Shown here piece by piece: positions 53,460-63,295 of a stretch of 64,000 nt of DNA. The number at the start of each line of letters is the position of its first letter. Positions within the stretch are counted from its first letter, which is position 1. The position numbers and the translations under genes were made by a program. Origin of the DNA: Nocardia tengchongensis (GTDB lineage Bacteria; Actinomycetota; Actinomycetes; Mycobacteriales; Mycobacteriaceae); the NCBI RefSeq assembly GCF_018362975.1, contig NZ_CP074371.1:1178001-1242000 (forward strand). Reading direction: 5' to 3'. The notes under the pieces were generated by a model. It did not search any database, was not told where the DNA came from, and saw only the letters and a list, made by a program, of their open reading frames with translations.

Positions 53460-53831
53460 TCAGCCAGCATCGGCCAGCACCTCCAGCGCCGCCGACAGAT
53501 GCGGCAGCGCGGGCGGACCGTACGAGGAGGCGATCTCGGCCAGTGCCCGAGCCAGGTGCGGAGCGATCGTCGCGGCTGGCAGCAGCTCCTCGGCCAGCAC
53601 GATTCCGCCGACGATGTGCTCCGCGCGGATCCGCTCGTCCCGCGTCACCTGATAACGCCACGAACCGATCTGGACCCGCTCCGGCTCGGAGCGGAACAGC
53701 GACTTACGGGGCGGCGTCCGGGTAACTCCGGGGACGCCGGAGAACACCGTGAAGACCAGCCCCAGGCCGCCGGGGCCACCCAGCGCCGCCGAGATGGCGC
53801 GGGCGGCGGTGTCGATATCGAAGTCGGTCAC
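53460..53831 (-). CDS. small hypothetical protein coupled to the YbjQ-like gene
   Basis: A 123-residue protein (GTG start in a GTGA overlap with the upstream gene). It is rich in Ala/Gly and helical, with TAARAISAALGGPGG and LPHLSAALEVLADAG. No motif or membrane segment. It is presumably made with the YbjQ-like protein. Not recognised. Confidence 0.6.
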   Translation of the reverse strand: MTDFDIDTAARAISAALGGPGGLGLVFTVFSGVPGVTRTPPRKSLFRSEPERVQIGSWRYQVTRDERIRAEHIVGGIVLAEELLPAATIAPHLARALAEIASSYGPPALPHLSAALEVLADAG

Positions 53832-54634
53832 GAGTTCATTCCGAGGGTGAACTGCGGAACGATCGGGTCGCCCTCACCGATCCGGCGGACCGCGGTGCCG
53901 GAGGCGTAGAACTCGACCGTGTGATAACCCCAGGCGTAGTTGGAGATATCGACGCTGACGCCGGTGACACCGTTCGCGCCATCCCGTTCCGCCTCCGCCT
54001 GCATGCGGGACATGGCCAGTTCACGGGCCTGATAGTTGCCCTGCGTCCACTGCGGCATCTCCATATTGCGGCCCATCTGGCTCAGCATCTGGCGGAAACT
54101 CTGCACCGCCACGTGGAAGACGCAGTTGCCCATCACGAAAGCGATGGGGGCGTAGCCGGTGCGCATCAGCGTCACCATGTCCTGGCCGGAGAGGTGGCTG
54201 GTGAACGCCTGCCCGTTCGGCCGCTTGTAGCTGCCCGGCGCCTTCGCGAACCGGACCGCCGTGCCGACCGCGATGAACTCCAGATGTTCCAGCGATTCGC
54301 CGTGCTGACGCCATTCCAGCCGGACGCCCACCACGCCGTCCGCGTTCAGCGAATCGGCCTCGGCCTGCATGCGGGACATGGCATTCCAGCGCGCCCGATA
54401 GGTGGCCTCGGTCAGCACGGGCAGTTCCTGCTGCTGGCGGATACCGGTGAACTGGAAGCCGACGTGATAGACCGACACCCCCATCACCAGGTCGATGGGT
54501 TCGAAGCCCGCACCGTGCAGCAGTGCGAACTCATTGACCGACAGGTCCGAGGTGAAGATGCGGTTCGCATGGGAGAGGCGCTCTCCCGCGACCTGATCGA
54601 GCTGCTGCGGCTGACTCGGCTGGTTCGGTTGCAT
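53828..54634 (-). CDS. tandem YbjQ/DUF74-like (heavy-metal-binding-domain) protein
   Basis: A 268-residue protein with GGAGGG before the ATG. It contains two copies of the same unit: each has a strand-loop F-x-P-I-x-L/F-V-M-G (FEPIDLVMGVSVYHV; YAPIAFVMGNCVFHV), then a helix with RWNAMSRMQAEADSLNADG / RELAMSRMQAEAERDGANG, and ends in GVVGVRL / GVTGVSV plus EFIAVGTAVRF / EFYASGTAVRR. This is the YbjQ/UPF0145 fold duplicated. These domains form pentameric rings in other proteins; metal binding is only suggested by family naming. The first residues are Pro/Gln-rich. Confidence 0.8.
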   Translation of the reverse strand: MQPNQPSQPQQLDQVAGERLSHANRIFTSDLSVNEFALLHGAGFEPIDLVMGVSVYHVGFQFTGIRQQQELPVLTEATYRARWNAMSRMQAEADSLNADGVVGVRLEWRQHGESLEHLEFIAVGTAVRFAKAPGSYKRPNGQAFTSHLSGQDMVTLMRTGYAPIAFVMGNCVFHVAVQSFRQMLSQMGRNMEMPQWTQGNYQARELAMSRMQAEAERDGANGVTGVSVDISNYAWGYHTVEFYASGTAVRRIGEGDPIVPQFTLGMNS

Positions 54635-54689
54635 GGCGTTTCGCCCTCCGTCGGAAGTCTTCTCCGAGAGTACGACCTGGAAACGGAAA

Positions 54690-54722
54690 GGGCCGTGCGT
54701 CTTCACAGAAGACACACGGCCC
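54690..54722 (-). terminator. hairpin terminator of lon
   Basis: GGGCCGTG (54690-54697) pairs with CACGGCCC (54715-54722), and GTCTTC with GAAGAC inside, one mismatch, ACA loop. On the minus strand it is followed by TTTCCGTTT, an intrinsic-terminator-like U-rich tail, 34 bases after the lon stop. Confidence 0.75.
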
Positions 54723-54755
54723 CTCGCCGTTACCTCACACGCTCACGCCGAGCCC

Positions 54756-57210
<2,455 letters not shown>

Positions 57211-57229
57211 GTCTTCGACCCCTTCCAAG

Positions 57230-57250
57230 GTTGAGCGTTCCCCAGTCAAC
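57230..57250. promoter_or_regulatory. HAIR-like inverted repeat upstream of lon
   Basis: GTTGAGC-N7-AGTCAAC lies 19 bases before the lon start. It matches the HspR-associated inverted repeat (CTTGAGT-N7-ACTCAAG) at 10 of 14 arm positions with correct spacing. lon is an HspR target in Streptomyces. The match is imperfect. Confidence 0.35.
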
Positions 57251-57452
57251 CTCGGAGGTATACCGATTGTTCCACCCCGCCGTTCGCCGGGGGCGAACAG
57301 GTTCCCGCAGGTTCTCGACCCCGTTGTGGTAGCCGAGGACGTTGGGCTCGGGGGCGAGGTCTTCGGACTCTGCTGGCACCGCGGACGGGCGTGTGATCGT
57401 CGAACTCGACACGGTCGGCGATATTCGACGACCCGAGTTCGAGGAGAGATCG

Positions 57453-57557
57453 ATGGACATGAACAACATGGACATGCAGTCGCCGCTGATGCAGGTGTGT
57501 CACACGGTCATGATGTGGCTGCACCAGCAGGGCATTCTGCCCCCGATGATGATGTGA
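57453..57557 (+). CDS. 34-residue methionine-rich micro-protein
   Basis: ATG behind GAGGAGAG at good spacing. Ten of 34 residues are Met, in clusters: MDMNNMDM at the start, VMMW in the middle and MMM at the end, with a Cys-His pair (VCH) and a further His. Such spacing recalls methionine/cysteine Cu(I)-binding peptides. It is not part of a longer gene and is convergent with the permease that ends at 57619. Coding is supported by the ribosome site and composition only; no homolog is recognised. Confidence 0.5.
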   Translation: MDMNNMDMQSPLMQVCHTVMMWLHQQGILPPMMM

Positions 57558-57618
57558 TCGCCTGCGGGTGAATACGAAACGGCCATCGAACGAGATCGCA
57601 GCCGGATAGCGCTGCGGC

Positions 57619-58812
57619 TCAGTGGGCGTGGCCGGACGGATGCTGCCCGGTGTGGTCGTGGTGGGCGTGCTCGTCGTCGGGCGCGCCGCCCATCATGCGC
57701 AGCATGGGGATGCCGCCGGTGCGGACGAAGCGCGTGACGAGCAGCGCGGCGAGGAGGAGGAAGGCGATGTTGAGCCAGGTGGTGTAGTTCCAGTGGATGC
57801 CTTCGGCCATCACCATGGCGTTGCGTTCACGCGGGATGAGACCGGTTGCGCCGAAGAGGATCTCGACCAGGTACCCGGCGCCGACCATCGCGGCGTAGAA
57901 GGTGCCCAGCAGGGTGAGCATCATGCGGGTGCCGTAGTACTTGCGGTAGATGTTGAGGATCGGCAGGATCAGCAGGTCCGCGTAGATGAACGCGATCACG
58001 CCGCCGAAGCTGATGCCGCCGTTCCACAGCACCGCCGCCAACGGCACGTTGCCGATCGAGCAGACGAACGACAGAATCGCCACCAGCGGACCGACGATCG
58101 GGCTCCAGATCGCCGAGGCCAGCGGGTGGTCGGTCAGGAAGAACTTCTGCCAGAACGAATCCGGCACCCAGGCGCCGATCGCGCCCGCGATCAGCAGGCC
58201 GATGACCAGGTCGCGCAGGATGGCGGCCCACTCCATGACGAAGACGTGGGACAAGGCGGTCAGACCCTGTCGAGAGAAGAGTCGGCGCAGGAACGATCCT
58301 TCTGTCGGCACCGACATGTCCATGGCGGCATGGCCTTCCATCGATCCGGCCAGCCCCTTGTCGGCCTGCTCGCGGGCGGCGTCGACCAGCCGGGAGCGCA
58401 TGAACAGCCGGAACAGCACCGCCAACAGCACGATCATGATGGGTCCGCCGACGAATTCGGCGGCGGTGAACTGCCACCCCAGCAACAGGGCCAGGATGAT
58501 GCCGAGTTCGACGACCAGGTTGGTCGAGCCGATCTCGAAGGCCATGGCCGCGGTGAAATTCGCACCTTTGCGGAACAACGAACGTGCCAACGCCACAGCG
58601 GCATACGAGCACGACGACGACGCCGCACCCAGTCCGGCCGCGACAGCAAGCGTGCGCGGGCGGTCATCACCCAGCAGTCTCACGATCGTCGACTTACGTA
58701 CGACTGCCTGCACCAGTGCCGACAGTGCGAAACCGAGAATCAGCGCCCAGAGAATCTCCCAGGTCATCGACCCGGCCAACGCCAGCGCGTGTCCGATAGC
58801 GTTCATCGCCAT
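57619..58812 (-). CDS. permease of the ArsP/YraQ (UPF0718) family with His-rich tail
   Basis: A 397-residue membrane protein with about eight to ten helices. The duplicated signature is GLGAASSSCSYAAVALA and LSFVCSIGNVPLAAVLWNG, each with a Cys in a small-residue loop; in ArsP these sites bind trivalent organoarsenicals. The C-terminus ends GAPDDEHAHHDHTGQHPSG, a metal-binding-like tail. Candidate substrates are metalloid or metal complexes. A perfect 25-base palindrome covers the -35 region of its promoter. Confidence 0.85.
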   Translation of the reverse strand: MAMNAIGHALALAGSMTWEILWALILGFALSALVQAVVRKSTIVRLLGDDRPRTLAVAAGLGAASSSCSYAAVALARSLFRKGANFTAAMAFEIGSTNLVVELGIILALLLGWQFTAAEFVGGPIMIVLLAVLFRLFMRSRLVDAAREQADKGLAGSMEGHAAMDMSVPTEGSFLRRLFSRQGLTALSHVFVMEWAAILRDLVIGLLIAGAIGAWVPDSFWQKFFLTDHPLASAIWSPIVGPLVAILSFVCSIGNVPLAAVLWNGGISFGGVIAFIYADLLILPILNIYRKYYGTRMMLTLLGTFYAAMVGAGYLVEILFGATGLIPRERNAMVMAEGIHWNYTTWLNIAFLLLAALLVTRFVRTGGIPMLRMMGGAPDDEHAHHDHTGQHPSGHAH

Positions 58813-58838
58813 CCTCGTCCTGTTCGGCAGTCTTCGAG

Positions 58839-58876
58839 ACTATACCGCCGCCTGTATACCCCAAATGGGTATACAG
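58839..58876 (-). promoter_or_regulatory. operator-promoter with perfect CsoR-like palindrome
   Basis: CTGTATACCC-N5-GGGTATACAG (58852-58876) is perfect. On the minus strand a TATAGT -10 element (58839-58844) follows eight bases later, so the palindrome covers the -35 region of the permease promoter, a repressor position. The TATACCC/GGGTATA core resembles CsoR/RicR-family operators. Confidence 0.6.
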
Positions 58877-58937
58877 AGCCCAATGTTCACAGGTGGTGCC
58901 GGAGTCGATCGGGCCGACCGATCACCACCCGCGATGC

Positions 58938-60350
58938 TCAGGCCGCTCGGATGCCGGGCGGGTTCCAGGTGCCGTCGATGATCTTGCTGTCGGGCCAGTA
59001 CAGCCGCAGCATCAGATTGAACTCACCGGACTCCGGGGCGGGCAGCCAGTTGGCTTCCTTGTCCGGGCCAGGGTTTTCGCGCTGGATGTACACATCGAGT
59101 GAGCCGTCGGGATTTCTGTGCATCTGCTCGCCGCGCACCGCATAGCGGTTGATCGGATTGGCGACGAAGAAGCCCTTGTCGTTGTACAACGTCAGCGACC
59201 AGAACGCGTGCACCGGCGGGACCTCGTCGGCGGCGAAGTGCAGGACGTAGTTGCGGTCGGAGGTCAGCTTCGCGCCGGTCACGTCGACCCGGGTGTTCGG
59301 GTAGATCGCGTCCTCGGGCAGATTCGCGCCCAGGCCGCCGTGGGCGACGACCGCGCGCCGGTCGTAGTCGGTGCCGTAGGCGCCCATGCCCGTGCGGGCG
59401 GCGTTCCAGCCGTGCACGGGCTTACCGCCCAGATCCACCTCGATCTTCGACAGCGCCTTGGGCCAGGCAGCGTCCCAAGTCGTGCGATCGGAGTCCGACA
59501 GCGTGGCCAGGTCGAGCTTCTTGTCCGGCGCCCACCCGTCCTTGGCCAACTCCGCCAGCAGGTCCTTGTCCTCGGGGCGGGCCTGGTTGTGCGACAAGCT
59601 CGAATAGTAGAGGTCCCAGTACTGTTGCGGGCTGAGGTTGTGGATGTAGCCGGCGACCTCCTGGCCGACCGGCCAATCCTGGTGCAGGCCGGTGTTTTCC
59701 GGCGGAGTGTAGGCACTGCCGTATGCACTCAGCGGTGCCGCGGTCAGCTGCCGCTGGATAGCGACGACCGCGGGGATGTCGTCGGTCCCATTGACCTGGA
59801 TACGGCCGATGATCCAGCCGCCGTCGGTCGGCATCCGGTACTCGTGCACGCCCTCGGGCAGGGTGCCGTGCCAATTCGGGCCGGTGATCGCGAACTGATA
59901 GGCATGACCCGCGCCGAGCGTGCGGGTTCCCGGTGATGCCTGCACGTTGGTCCACATGTCCATGATCGGGAACAGGTGGAACCGATCGCCCATGTCGGGG
60001 ACGCTGATCACCAGCGGCTCTTTGGACACGTCGTAGAACATCGACGAGTACAGGGTGTCGACGTTCGCGCGCACCACGCCGGTGAACGAAGCGTCGGGCA
60101 GGAACCCCATATTGGCGAACTGGTTCATCGGCGCGGCCCCGCGCCCGTCCGGGCGTGGCACGTTGGTCGACTGCCGCCGTGTCACCTCCACCGATACCAG
60201 CGGATAGGTATAGCTGTACGCCTTCATCGCCGTCTCCTCGCTTACACCCGAAACCGACGACGAACTCTTGGAGCACGCGGTCCCGAGCGCGAGTACCGCC
60301 GCGCCGACCATCACCGCGAGAATCTTGCCTCGATACGATCTCGAACTCAC
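58938..60350 (-). CDS. DUF1254/DUF1214 domain lipoprotein
   Basis: A 470-residue exported lipoprotein; GTG behind AGGAGGG. The signal peptide (RGKILAVMVGAAVLAL) ends in a lipobox LGTAC, so Cys would be lipidated. The mature part begins with DUF1254 (AYSYTYPLVSVEVTRRQS, ANVDTLYSSMFYDVSKEP, LFPIMDMWTNV) and ends with DUF1214 (RNYVLHFAADEVPPVHAFWSLTLYND). The biochemical role of this family is unknown. An inverted repeat lies upstream at 60388. Confidence 0.9.
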   Translation of the reverse strand: MSSRSYRGKILAVMVGAAVLALGTACSKSSSSVSGVSEETAMKAYSYTYPLVSVEVTRRQSTNVPRPDGRGAAPMNQFANMGFLPDASFTGVVRANVDTLYSSMFYDVSKEPLVISVPDMGDRFHLFPIMDMWTNVQASPGTRTLGAGHAYQFAITGPNWHGTLPEGVHEYRMPTDGGWIIGRIQVNGTDDIPAVVAIQRQLTAAPLSAYGSAYTPPENTGLHQDWPVGQEVAGYIHNLSPQQYWDLYYSSLSHNQARPEDKDLLAELAKDGWAPDKKLDLATLSDSDRTTWDAAWPKALSKIEVDLGGKPVHGWNAARTGMGAYGTDYDRRAVVAHGGLGANLPEDAIYPNTRVDVTGAKLTSDRNYVLHFAADEVPPVHAFWSLTLYNDKGFFVANPINRYAVRGEQMHRNPDGSLDVYIQRENPGPDKEANWLPAPESGEFNLMLRLYWPDSKIIDGTWNPPGIRAA

Positions 60351-60387
60351 AGGCCCTCCTAGGGGCTCGCCACGATCGGACCCACAT

Positions 60388-60417
60388 GATTTGCCAACTG
60401 ATAGCTGGCGGCAAATC
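60388..60417. promoter_or_regulatory. inverted repeat upstream of the DUF1254 gene
   Basis: GATTTGCC (60388-60395) and GGCAAATC (60410-60417), with GCCA/TGGC nested inside, make an 8-base-arm palindrome 37 bases before the GTG. It is a possible operator; the regulator is unknown. Confidence 0.35.
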
Positions 60418-60547
60418 GAGGCTAGCGCCATTCGCTCATCCCTCGAACAATCGACACCCGCGTCTCAGAACGGCGAATGCCCGGCGCCACCAGGTCGGGG
60501 GCCCGTCAGCGGTCCGGCATTTCTCGCCCGCGTCGGACTGGATCCCA

Positions 60548-61159
60548 CTAAGGGGTGAGGATCGGGACCAGGTAGGTCTTGGCGAAGGCGGTGAGGGCGG
60601 GTTCGGAGTCGAGGTCGATGCCGCCGGTGGGCTGGAGGATGACCGAGTGGACTATTCGGCAGGTGATCTCGGTGCGGGTGGAGAGGTCCGGGGGTTCGGG
60701 TAGGTCGTTGTCGGCCAGGACTTTTCGGATGAGGTCGGTGGCGGAGACTACGGCTAGGACGAAGGGGGCTGCGCCCTCGGTGGTGAATTGGGGGAGCAGG
60801 CGGTCGGGCTCGAGGGTGAGCAGGCGGTCGACCAGGGGGTGGGTGCGCCAGCGGGTGACGACGGTGGAGAAGACTGCGGCTACCGCGTCGGCGAAGGTGT
60901 CGGAGCGGGCCGGAATGTCGTTCAGCTCTTCGAGGAGGTTGCGGACCTCGCGGGCGGTGACGGCGCGGACCAATTCGTCGCGGGAGCCGATGCGGCGGTA
61001 GACGGTGACGCGGTCGACTTCGGCTTGGCGGGCGACGTCCTCGATGGTGGTTTTCTTCACGCCCACGCGCTCGAACTGGACCAGGGCGGCGTCCAGGATG
61101 CGGTCCTCGATGCTGTCGGTTCCGGTCGCGTCTTTCGAGGTGGCGGGAGTGGAAGGCAC
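60548..61159 (-). CDS. TetR-family transcriptional regulator
   Basis: A 203-residue protein. The N-terminal helix-turn-helix is DRILDAALVQFERVGVKKTTIEDVARQAEVDRVTVYRRIGSRDEL (read as parts, residues about 18-62), and the rest is a ligand-binding helical domain. It is divergent from the metal-dependent hydrolase operon across 98 bases that contain two TGTTGC-type inverted repeats, so it most likely represses that operon and its own gene. Confidence 0.93.
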   Translation of the reverse strand: MPSTPATSKDATGTDSIEDRILDAALVQFERVGVKKTTIEDVARQAEVDRVTVYRRIGSRDELVRAVTAREVRNLLEELNDIPARSDTFADAVAAVFSTVVTRWRTHPLVDRLLTLEPDRLLPQFTTEGAAPFVLAVVSATDLIRKVLADNDLPEPPDLSTRTEITCRIVHSVILQPTGGIDLDSEPALTAFAKTYLVPILTP

Positions 61160-61189
61160 AGGTCGAGGCTAACAGCCGGGTGTAGCGAT

Positions 61190-61240
61190 GCAACAATTTG
61201 TGGCGATTTGTGGCTGCAACATTGCCATGCAGTTTGTTGC
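61190..61240. promoter_or_regulatory. divergent TetR operator region
   Basis: A near-palindrome GCAACAATTTGTGGC (61190-61204, six of seven pairs) is followed by GCAACA (61216-61221) and TGTTGC (61235-61240) as a spaced inverted repeat. ATTTGTGGC also occurs twice in tandem. All lie between the divergent TetR and hydrolase starts. Confidence 0.5.
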
Positions 61241-61257
61241 TTTGTTACGGTCGGCGC

Positions 61258-62139
61258 ATGGCTGAGGACAGTGCAACGAGGCGCTCCTATCAGGACGAGG
61301 CCCACGCGATTCAGGCCCGGGACGTGCACTTCGACTTCTCGTCGGTGCCGATGCACTACATCCCGGGCGAAGTGCTGGCGACGCATGTCGTGAACGTCAT
61401 GCACCTGGTGCTGCCCGAGGGGGAGCGGGCCATGGCGGCCTGTCTGGCCGAGGCGCTGCCATTGATCGACGACGAGCGGCTGCGGGAGGAAGTCGCGGGG
61501 TTCATCGGGCAGGAATCGATGCACGCGAGCAGCCATGAGGGGGCGCGAAAACACCTGCAGGAGATCGGACTCGACGTCGATTCCTACGTCGCCAAGGTCG
61601 CGTGGCTGACCGACCGGGTGCTGGGCGACCACGGGCTCAGCGGACGGGCCAAGCAGGAATGGCTGAAGGAGCGGCTGGGACTGTTCGCGGGGATGGAGCA
61701 TTTCACCGCGGTGATCGGCGAATGGCTGCTGGAAACCGATGCGCTGCAACGGATCGGGATGGACCCCACCATGCTGGACCTGGTGCGGTGGCACGGCGCG
61801 GAGGAAGTCGAGCACCGCAGCGTGGTCTTCGACGCGTACATGCACGTCGACGGCGGGTACGGGCGGCGTGCCCGCACCGGACTGCTGGCCAGCTCCGCGC
61901 TGCTGACACTGTTCATGATCTCGACGGCCTACCTGTATCGCCGGGACCCGGCCCCGGACAAGGGGCGGTTCTGGGCGGCGCAGTTCGTGAGCGCCACCCG
62001 CCGGCACGTGATCCCGAACGCCACCACCTTCGTCACCGAGATGCCGCGCTACCTGAAGCGGAATTTCCATCCCTCCCAATTGGGTTCGATGGACAACGCG
62101 CTGCGGTACCTCGCGCACTCCCCGGCGGCCCGGGCATGA
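61258..62139 (+). CDS. predicted metal-dependent hydrolase (PF10118, di-iron-like)
   Basis: A 293-residue protein from the ATG at 61258. Helices carry the metal-ligand pattern of this family: GFIGQESMHASSHEG (E..H), GMEHFTAV (E-H) and HGAEEVEHRSVVFD (E-x-x-E-H). A hydrophobic segment near residue 215-232 (GLLASSALLTLFMISTAYL) suggests membrane association. The partner encoded next is a flavin/Fe-S reductase, in ATGA overlap, so the pair probably forms a redox system. Confidence 0.88.
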   Translation: MAEDSATRRSYQDEAHAIQARDVHFDFSSVPMHYIPGEVLATHVVNVMHLVLPEGERAMAACLAEALPLIDDERLREEVAGFIGQESMHASSHEGARKHLQEIGLDVDSYVAKVAWLTDRVLGDHGLSGRAKQEWLKERLGLFAGMEHFTAVIGEWLLETDALQRIGMDPTMLDLVRWHGAEEVEHRSVVFDAYMHVDGGYGRRARTGLLASSALLTLFMISTAYLYRRDPAPDKGRFWAAQFVSATRRHVIPNATTFVTEMPRYLKRNFHPSQLGSMDNALRYLAHSPAARA

Positions 62140-63158
62140 CGGCCGCGCCCACGATCGGGCTGCGCGCGCTGAACGCCGCGATGGACGCGTACAAGAAGGT
62201 GTTCACCACACCATCGCTGTCGCGGCCGGATCCGGTGCGCCACACCGGCTTCGACCTGGACGTCGTCATCGAGGCGGTCACGGTGGAGGCCGACGACGTG
62301 GTGAGCCTGACCCTGGTCCGGCCCGGCCGCGAACGACTACCCGCCTGGCGACCCGGATCGCACCTGGACGTCTTCCTGCCCTCGGGGCGGCAACGCCAGT
62401 ACTCACTGTGCGGCGACCCCGTCGATCAGCACCGTTACCGGATCGCGGTGCGCCGGATTCCCCGCGGCGACGGCGGATCCCTGGAGATGCACGCGCTCCG
62501 CCCCGGCGACCCGCTGCGAATCCGCGGTCCCCGCAACGCGTTCACCTTCGTGGAGCGAGCGCCGTCGTATCTGTTCGTGGCCGGCGGCATCGGCATCACA
62601 CCGATTCTCCCGATGGTGCGCGCGGCCGGAACCCGTGGACGGCTGGTGTATCTGGGGCGTTCCCGCGCGACCATGCCCTTCCTCGACGAACTGCCCGCCG
62701 ACGCCGACATCCGCGCCGACGCCGAATGCGGCGTGCCCGACATCGAAGCGATCCTGCGCACCGCACCGCCCGGCGCCGCCGTCTATGTCTGTGGTCCGCC
62801 GCCGGTCCTGGAGGCCGCGCAGCGCACGCTGTTCACCCTGAATCCGACGGCCTCGCTGCACACCGAGCGCTTCTCCGCGCTCCCGGTACTCGACGGCCGG
62901 GAATTCGCTCTGACCTTGGCGCGCACCGGAATCGAGGTCCGCGTCGGCAGCACCGAAACCGCGCTGGACGCCATCCGCCGGGTGCACCCCGACGTCGCCT
63001 ACTCGTGCCGCCAAGGATTCTGCGGCACCTGCAAGACGCGCGTGCTGTCCGGCGCGGTCGACCACCGCGACCGGCTGCTCACCGATGCCGATCGACCCGG
63101 CCACATGCTCACGTGTGTGTCCCGCGCGGTCGACGGTCCGCTCGTTCTCGACCTCTGA
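62136..63158 (+). CDS. PDR/VanB-type oxidoreductase (FAD, NAD, [2Fe-2S])
   Basis: A 340-residue phthalate-dioxygenase-reductase-like protein. Segments in order: flavin domain RQRQYSLCGDP, NAD-binding FVAGGIGITPILPMV and YVCGPPPVLEA, and a C-terminal ferredoxin domain with CRQGFCGTC plus a later Cys in HMLTCVSRA. It passes electrons from NAD(P)H through flavin to the [2Fe-2S] cluster. It starts in an ATGA overlap with the di-iron-like hydrolase, its probable electron acceptor or oxygenase partner. Confidence 0.92.
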   Translation: MTAAPTIGLRALNAAMDAYKKVFTTPSLSRPDPVRHTGFDLDVVIEAVTVEADDVVSLTLVRPGRERLPAWRPGSHLDVFLPSGRQRQYSLCGDPVDQHRYRIAVRRIPRGDGGSLEMHALRPGDPLRIRGPRNAFTFVERAPSYLFVAGGIGITPILPMVRAAGTRGRLVYLGRSRATMPFLDELPADADIRADAECGVPDIEAILRTAPPGAAVYVCGPPPVLEAAQRTLFTLNPTASLHTERFSALPVLDGREFALTLARTGIEVRVGSTETALDAIRRVHPDVAYSCRQGFCGTCKTRVLSGAVDHRDRLLTDADRPGHMLTCVSRAVDGPLVLDL

Positions 63159-63181
63159 CCAGTGAAAGGCCCCACGGTCTC

Positions 63182-63295
63182 ATGCCCACCCGCTTCGCGC
63201 TCACACCCACCGACGACACCTTCCTGACCACCGCCGCCACCGACCCGGCCAACCGCTACGTCACCAAGCCGATCGCGGCGGAGGTCCGACGATGA
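63182..63295 (+). CDS. 37-residue ORF, possibly the remnant of a longer gene
   Basis: ATG at 63182, stop in an ATGA overlap with the next gene. The N-terminal MPTRFALTPTDDTFL resembles the start of longer operon proteins, but the ORF stops after PIAAEVRR. It may be a deletion remnant (both ends of a larger gene joined in frame) or a genuine small coupled protein. No domain. Confidence 0.4.
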   Translation: MPTRFALTPTDDTFLTTAATDPANRYVTKPIAAEVRR

